From Megalonaias nervosa (lineage: Eukaryota; Mollusca; Bivalvia; Unionida; Unionidae): a DNA stretch of 64,000 bases. The stretch covers positions 23,140-87,139 of the forward strand of contig JAECUM010009381.1 of the NCBI GenBank assembly GCA_016617855.1, read 5' to 3'. Within the stretch, counting starts at the first letter, position 1. Each line of letters starts with the position of its first letter. The notes under the pieces are model-generated. The model searched no databases and was not told the origin of the DNA. It saw only the letters and a list, made by a program, of their open reading frames with translations. Position numbers and translations under genes: made by a program. This document shows positions 39,801 to 48,800 of this stretch, piece after piece.

Positions 39801-42800
39801 CCCTGGTTATAAACTCTGGGCAAGGACGCTGGGCCAAATGGAAGAGCCTGTAACAAAAGAAAAACTTTGAGCAGACACAAATGCAGGAATTTCTGGTGTG
39901 AAAAAAGATGAGGATGTGTAGGTAACCATCTTGAAGGTCTAAGAGAACTTAAGCAATGTCTGTTGTTTATCTCTTAAAGCTCAAGAAGTCACAGTAAGGA
40001 TTGTGTTCAGCACCACTAACCTTTATATATCTGTGCTGTGATCCAGCAAGCCAGCAAGACTTCTCTAAATTATCCAAAGTGGCATCCCTGCACAATGAAG
40101 CAGCTCAGCTGACAGTGCCACTGACAGCAAGAGTGTTTCATTGACTATAGTGACTCCTACCATAAAAAGTTTAAGGAGGCAGCTGAGAATAGGACACCAT
40201 GTAAAGCAAAGGCAACTAAGGTATGCACTTTAAGTTTTATGATTTCAAACACCTTGGCTGAGATGCAGTTCGAGATCCTCATGGTAATTCCTGCTCGAAA
40301 CCCTTCTAATATCCAGCCAAGGAGGCTTGAATGGCAAAGCAGGTGTATCTGCCCTATAACTGCTGAATAAAGTGCAGCAGGGTGGACAAGGGGACTGACA
40401 AACCCCTCTACTTCCTGATGCCTCCTGGCCTTGTGCCAACTTCTGAGCTATACCCCTTACTATGGCTAAATGGGGAAGCAACAAAAGATCAGAATTTTTC
40501 TGAAAGCATATTCAGACTGCAGAGTAGTCATTCCCAATTATCTGGAAGGCTTCTGACATAGATCTGGTTTTCTAATGCCAAATGTATATGCTTCATTGCT
40601 GTTATCTGTCCAGCATAGAATGGAGATGGAGATGTGGTTGATACAGGGACACCAGATGATGTGCTCACATGATTGGAGCTTCCACAAACTCAATCATGTC
40701 CACTAGATTTGATAATTCAATGTCCTGTCTCCACTGGTGAGGCACAACAGGACAATCTCTTCCTTTGTTTCGATCTGCATGAAGTGGACTGGCATTCCCT
40801 TCTCAATCAGTGAAGGGATGAATTAATGGTGACCCCCCTCACCCCACTGCAAACCCTTTGATGAAGTCAGGGAGTGGATTTGGAAATCCATTGCCTGCCT
40901 GATATGCCAACCAATGGAGCCACGGGAAAGTCATCCATGGTATATTGGGGGGGTGGGGATGGAGACATACCAGACTCACCAGCTGGTGGCTGGAGTCCCA
41001 AGCCCTGTAGGAATTGAACAGAAACAAAGGAGAGTGAGGTGGTGGTGGTTCAGACTTGGTCCATTTCCATAAGAGAGACAGATTACTCCCTGTTCCTACT
41101 AATAAACCCAATACAGGTAGAAACAAATGCCAAGCGACCATTGTTTTCGTTTCCTGTAGGGTGCTTAGCAATGATTTGATCCAGTGCCATGTAACTACTG
41201 GCAGGTCCCAAGTCAATGACTGGTTGATAATCTCAGACCACTCGATGTACATGAAGATGAAGACTGCACTTCCATATGCCTGAAACCAACACTTGCATGT
41301 GCCTGTAATCCCTCCTTGGATCAGCCAACAGGAATGTTTCTTGCACCAGGAAGTGCCTCTGATCCCTCACGTACAATCTCCTTATATTGGGAAGTGCTAC
41401 TGACCCCTTGCATGACTGACTTGGTGGTGACTTCCTTACACCAAGAAATGTAACTGGTTCCTCTCTGGTACAGAGGGGTCCATGAAAGAAGAATAAGCTA
41501 TCTTTCTTCCTGCTTGTAACAAAGTGATATCCCTCTGCTAGGTCCCACACCTTGTCCTTCCACAATGTGTAGAAACAACATCCATCCATGCCAGCACACT
41601 AAGTACTCACCGAAAAGGTGGGAAGAGTGTCCCATGAAGACTTTTATGGCTGCATTTGGCAACTTCTTGTGGCATGCTGAACAAGAAAAGTTAAAGGTAA
41701 TACTTATCCTAACAGTATCAACAATGGGATCAAATTATAGAAACACCACTTATCCAGCATCGGCACAGGATTCAACAAAATAGATGGGATACTGATAATT
41801 TAAAGTAAGGTCTGGGGACAAAAGGCCATGTACAGCACAGAAGTACGACTTATTGAAATTATGGCAAACTACACCTGAATTAATGAAAATCTTGAGCACC
41901 CAGGGACCCGTAATATGTTATACCACATAAAGTAAAAATGAGGGATGACATTCCAAAACTACTAAGATATCAGACTCGGATATGTTTATTATGCTTGCTT
42001 TAGTGGGAATATGACCTTTCGACTGAGAACTAATGCCAGGAAAAGAGTAGCAACATAATAATGTAAGATAAGTTCTTCTTTTAAACTAATGATATTGTGT
42101 AGAATCCATTTTGATTACTGTTGCAGCCACAGTGACACTGACCTTTGGACCCCCAAAACCAACAGGCTTCTTTTATTACCCTAAGTGCAAGCCATCCAGA
42201 GTACTGTAACTGCAGATGGTTGGACTGATGGATCGATGGATGGATAACATTGTAACATAACAAGATCCACCTAATGGCAGGCATAAAAAACCTGAGCATT
42301 CAAAACAATGGGAATCACAACGTAACACAAACATCAATGTCACAACTAACAACAAACAAGATCTCAGGCACTGATTCCAAATTTTTCAAACTGCAATGTG
42401 CTGTTCAAAATACTAAGATAATGACTCAATGATGACTGCATGTCAGCTGAGCAACACTCACTCTTGCAGCATCTAAAATCAATCCAAAAACACTGGACAA
42501 TTAAATCATAACCAAAGATTCAGTACTAAAGCAGTGTTATCAAGAACTTGAATTACATATTAATCTGCAAAAACTTGTATAAAATGTAACACACTTCTAA
42601 TATTGTAGTTATAAAACTAAAGAATACAAACAGAAAAGTACCTTGAAGTATTCCACCAATTCTCTGCAGGTAATCTGTTGTCCATTTATCTCTTTGACCA
42701 CAAGGTTTTCTGCTGACAATAAACCTGGCACAAAAGTTCTGAGCTGTTCTTTGAAGTCAAGCTCAATATCTGAAAATGAAGATCATCAATCAACATTACC

Positions 42801-45800
42801 ATGGAAAATTATTTAGTTTTTTTTTCCAACTCTTTTCTTGCTTCAATAATACTTCCCTTGTTCACAAAGCAGAACATTATTCCTCTGAAGTGACTGATGC
42901 TCTGCTGTTCACAAAGAATTTCCATGAATTCAAGATAAGACCATTTCTTATTTTTTAACTGCCGAGTGCTGAAAGTATCTTTGGCATTCTTTAGGGATAA
43001 GATTTCAAAATCAGCTGCTGTGTTGTAAGATTGGCACCATTTTCATTTGGGACAAACTAGACAACATTAAAGACTTTTGATGAAAACTCCATGCCAATAT
43101 GACCATACATTCTGGAGAATTAGTGACAAGATTTTGCATATGTCTATTATGGCAGCAATATTCGATGTCTCGATTTTCATTTAGAACCAAAAAGTTTTCT
43201 CGTAAAAACCATATGTTGATATGACCATTAATTCTGGAGAAGTGATGACAAGATTTTCAAGATGGTCACCATGGTCCATATTGCATGTCAGATCAGCATC
43301 ATTATCATTCAAGACCAATTAGACAAAATAAGTCTTCTGGCGAAAACTATGTCAGTATAACTTTCCATTAGGCAGATTAGCTACAAGATCATTTATAAAG
43401 ATCAATGCCAATGTGGCCATATTTGTGACTCGGATCATCTGATTTTCCAAGATTTTCAAGATGGTCCCTGTAGTGGCCATTTGGATATGAAGGTGGCACC
43501 AATACCATTTAGGACTGACATGATACCATAAGAAGATTTTTGGTGAAAATCCTATGCCAATATGACTTTATGTTCAGGAGGAATAGCAATAAGAAGATTT
43601 TGCGGCCACTAGGCAAACCCATTTAAGTGGGTTTTACCGAAATAAACCATCAATACTGTTGTGCATCTCTGACCTCTGATGCACACTAATATTTTTTTTC
43701 TTCAGAGGCATGGTGGTTTTATAATTAGCGTATGAGACTCCTATGCAGGAGTACTGGGGTTTAATTCCCATACCAAACTGGGTCCGCTACTATGTTGTGT
43801 CCTTAGACAAGACATATTAATCTAATTTCCCAAATAACTAATCAAAGCCACTTGACAAGAACATCTTACTAGCTGAGGCGAAGCAAACAAAAATGCTGTG
43901 CATTTCTGATGCACACCAATAATTTCAACAGCTAGCATTCTGAAATACTATGCAGAGATACTGGGACTGAATCCCAGGCTAGGCCAGGTCAGCTATCATG
44001 TTGTGTCCTTAAGCAAGAAACTTTAAATTCTTTGCCCAACAATAACTAAAGCTACTAGAAAGCAAACTCTGCCCAACCAAACCAGAAATGTTGTCCTGTA
44101 TCACTGATGCACACCAAAAAAATCCTGAATTTCCTTTCCAACAACTCTGAAGTTGCTTTACCATTTATACAGTATCGTGATACTGTACTTTAGACAAGAT
44201 ACCTGAAAATGCATGCTCTTATACAGTGATTTTCACATTAATGATCTGAAAATCTCATGTACCACTACAGTTTGAACAATTTTTGTGATGAACACTGATA
44301 GTTGCCAACAAAAAAGGTTAAATTATTTTACCCTGGTTTCCGGTGCCTCATGAGGCAGCATACAAAACATATAAAAACCGCTATACTTAAAGGAAACCAG
44401 AAATCAAGGAAATATAGAATAATAATAAAAGCACTAATGAAGAAAACCTTATTCTGAAGTATCATCTGCGACCATGATGCCAATATTTAAATATTGGCAT
44501 ATCTTCAAGGAGCTGAATTTCTGTGACCTCGTATGCAAAATTTCCGCGCCTATTCGGTTACTTTCATGATGTGACGTCACAGTAGCGACTCCAGCATCCT
44601 GACTGGCAGTTGCTAGAGTAAAAGACAATGCCATTTTGCATTGCTTACAGGTGTAATAGCACATTACAAAAAGGCTGTGGTCAATTTTTTTTTTTCTTTT
44701 CCAAAAGATAAAGACATAAAGAAAGTATGGATACATTATTGCAAGCGAGTCGATTTCAAAGCAACACCATACAGCACTCTGTGCTCATTACATTTCTCAA
44801 AGGAGTGTTACGAGGGATCCTGAAAAAATGGCAGCTCTAGGATACGCAAATGCCAGGCCTAGACTAAAAGTTGTCGCTCTTCCAGACATACCGTTGGATA
44901 TTTTAAATCCTGGGAAAAGTGCTAAATGTGTGAGTTACGAAAATAGGCAAAAGGCCGAGTAAGTGACCACAAAATGCAACAATCAATTCACAGATCTTTT
45001 ATCTACACCAGCAGTGCTAAAAAAAATTTGATAGCCCGACACTCAGGGCCCCTTTAATTCTAGTTCGGGTCCATCCTGTATTCAAAGTGAGGTGCCCGTC
45101 GGGCTTGTCGAAAAAATAATGTTTGCCTGAGGAAATGAGTAAATGTATTTTCAAGATGTTGACATACATGCCATAACAATGCAAAATCTAAATCAAATCG
45201 CGACTGTCCTAGGTGAAATTGAGATCTGATTTTAATGAAATGGAAGCTTTGCTAAAAATAAGATTCTAAACTCCTAACACTGTCATGTTTCGAGAAAACA
45301 CAATTTTCAGTAATCTAAAAAAAATTATTAAAAAAAAAAAAAAATAATTAAAAAAATAACAACCAAACCCCCCCCCCCTTTCTGTCTATGCCTGTTACAT
45401 GTAGTATGGATAAACCATGATTAATGATTGGAACTGATATAAAACTATCCCTTGGGCAGTTTAAATAGCAGCTATTAAAAGAAAAGAGGTCAGGTATAAA
45501 ATCAATGTTTCACATTAACTGGCTGACAATAGAAATTGGGATGGAGGCGACTATTTACCCCACCCCCTTGCCCGAATGTGCGAACGCCCTGGGGACACAT
45601 TTCTCCCTATGATACGCCTTATTATCCCCCAGGACAAGCCCCTTTTTTCATATTCTGGTCAACTGTGGCTAAACTGCAAAATAGCTAAAGTTTTGACTTA
45701 AGTAGGCCTACATAAGCAATAAAGCCAGTGTGACTAAATAACAGTTAATCCTTATCCTTATATTTATCTTGTGAAAAGGATTGCCCTTATGACATAACTT

Positions 45801-48800
45801 CAAAGAAACCAAGTTCGACAGTGTGTGTATGTAAGCACCAGCAATTGATTGGCAAATAAATGATGCCCAATTTTGCTGCAACTTACAACGCCTTGGACTT
45901 CATTTTGACAGTTCAAATCTGCAGTCACAAGTTACCATACATGTGGCAACTGTTTTTTCCACGTTTTATGTCCCACCTTATTTCCTTAGGTTTAAGTCTT
46001 AAGGCATGTAACACTGTTTACTGACTAAAAATATTTATTCTGAATTAGTTTTGTGGGGACACATATACTGCATGGTATATTTTGTTTTATTCCTTCTTTT
46101 AATTTAATTATGGTATTTAAACTTTACATATACGGTATAGGAATGTCGGGTGTTAACTGGCCGGGTTTTTTTGGTGGAAATGGAGATGCGATTTTGTTTG
46201 CTGAGAAAATTACACAGCATTCACAGTGATCATTCATTGGATTTAAGCTATTGGTGACAATTTAATTTTTAATGTTTTTTTTTTTTTACCACAGTACTTT
46301 TGTAGTGGTTTTAAAAAAATCTGAAATTTACGTAAATAATGTTTAATCTTAACATTCTATTCACTGAAGAAAAGAACTGTCTTGTGATATTAATTATTTC
46401 GTTCAGTGCCAGATTTGGACATAGGGAGGCTCTAAGCTATGGGAAGCTGTAGAAGCCCTATTTGGTATAAAATAAATTTGAGAGGCCCCTTCAGACTGTG
46501 AAGCCTTAAGCTGTAGCTTGTTTAGCTTATGCCTAAATCCAGCACTGATTTCATCACTACGTTATTCACAAGTGATAGAATATGGCATCTGTGGATTGCA
46601 TACGTTATATCTATTTATGTATGGGTTTTTTTTCTGAGAAATGAAAATTGACAGACGTAATGGAATACTCGGGAGTTCTCTGCGAAAAATCAGGAGATAT
46701 TACTAGATCGGGAGGTAGGTGTGGAAATACCCCCAAAATCAGGAGTTTTTTTCTCACGGCTTGAGAGTTGACAGGTATAAACTGTCTGGGCTTGTGGAAT
46801 TTCAGTCAGGGCTTGTGAGTCCATTTAAGTCACCAGCCCGGGGCCTGTGCCTAAAAAAAATTGCTTTCAGCACTGACCAGTTCAGTACATCAACGTTATA
46901 CCAGACATGTATATATTATCAGATCTGTCAATACGCTAACTGTAGCCTGCATGTAAAATACACTGTAACTGAATCATAAGGAAGCTTCTTAATGTTTAAA
47001 TTAATTACTTATGATTTCTGCTTTGCAGATTTATTTGTGGGTTTTTTTAAAAAAAAAAACAACTAATGCTTAAGTTACGACCAATGAAATCGTTCTCAAT
47101 GCCTTTTACACCTCCCTGGTAATGGATATTGTTTCACACACAAGTCGGTTCCTGTTCTAGTCTCTTCGCCCAGAATTCAGTATTATCTCTCAGTGTTTCA
47201 GTGTTGGATGTTTATTTTCAAAATATTAGTCCTTAGGTGGCACGCACGCACGTGCGCGTGCGTGCATGTGTGTGTGTGTGTGTGTATGTTTTGGGGGTAG
47301 GTAATGAATATGTCATATACATATAATGCGATTGAATCTCATCCTTCTTAAATGAATTTATTGCATTGTGGTAAATTTTTAATTTTTACATTGGGCACCA
47401 TCACTTAATCCTTATCACATTTTTGTACAGTTGTTTTTGTTGTTGTTGTTGTTGTGGGGCTTAACGCCATTTTTCAGCACACGATAGGCTATACATGGCA
47501 GCCAGTATTAATGGTGGAGGAAGAAACTGTGAAATCCCTGGAAAGAACCACCGACCCACAAGAAGCTACTGGCAAGCTTTCTCACATATCCACATTCGCC
47601 GAATCCTAGACTCGAACCCACGCAGACAGAGGTGAGATGGTAATGATCCGTAACGGAGAGCGCTTTAGACCACTCGGGGCCCCCATTTTTGTACAGCACA
47701 CAATGTATAAGTATTTATTTTAAAATTACATTGCTTTTTTAAATTCCAAAATATGAAATATGAGCACCTTCTTACTGTTGTCCTTTTATGCTTTCAGGTC
47801 TTGAACACATTGTTAACACACAATTCAACAGATATAGTTACGAGCATATCTCGGAAGCAGATTCAACTTTTGAATGTGAAACCTAAATCTGGTCTCCTCA
47901 TGTCTGTCTTGCTCACCATGTTTCTGTTTGAGGACTGGCTAGTATTGCATCATGGGACCACGTGATCTGTCTCATCAAAACTCAGAAAAACTCGGCAATT
48001 TACGGAATCGTGCTATCATCTGTGCAATATAATCACTACCTGCCTACGATATTGAATTTATAAACATTACAGTTGAATTAAAATTTGTAGAGAATTACAC
48101 ACATAGAAGGAAAATTTTTATTTCTGGTCTCCTTTAAGGAAAGTATATTACTATGTAATCGAACTATTTCATCTCATTGGCATCATCAATACATAATCTA
48201 TCAATTATCACATAAATTAATGTGAAAGCATCAACTTTCACTCTCATATCATTTGCAACTTTGATTACTATTTTGATTTGTTATGTGATTATATTACATG
48301 TAATCAAGCTCTATTTTTTTAAGAGGAAAGCCCTGTGTATGTCACCATCCTGAAACACATTTTTTAGCCTTTTAAGATTGAACACAAGCTAAATTTCTTT
48401 TCACATTTTGAATCAAACAGAGAAAAAAATGAAAGTAAAGTAAAATTTTTGAAAATTTATAAAGTAATACTACTTTATAGAATAAACAATTGTGAAGCAT
48501 TTCCCCACTAGTTATCCTGGTTATTTAACAAAGACATTGTACATCCTGGGTATTGTTAAAATAACTTAATTCTCTTTATTTTGGTATACTGGTATAATTT
48601 GGGTTCCAAAGTATACAGCTTGGCTATAGATCAGATGTGTATCTCCTCAAGGACTGCTGGCTCTGCTTGGTCACTCTTCATTTCCTGGGCATCAAAGGTA
48701 AATTGGAAAAAATGTAGCCAATATTTGTTAAAATTTATTTTATAATTTATTTATTTTACTATCAGAAGTTAATACTGTCAACTCTGGCAAAACGTATTTT

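Noticed and set aside
47600..47683. tRNA-Leu gene on the minus strand
   Set aside because: A and B boxes are good, but the cloverleaf does not close and the sequence runs into a SINE body with its own target duplication.
47753..47965. Second exon of the THAP gene
   Set aside because: It has an acceptor-like TTTCAG, but joining it to the donor at 44959 in the last THAP frame gives an immediate stop.
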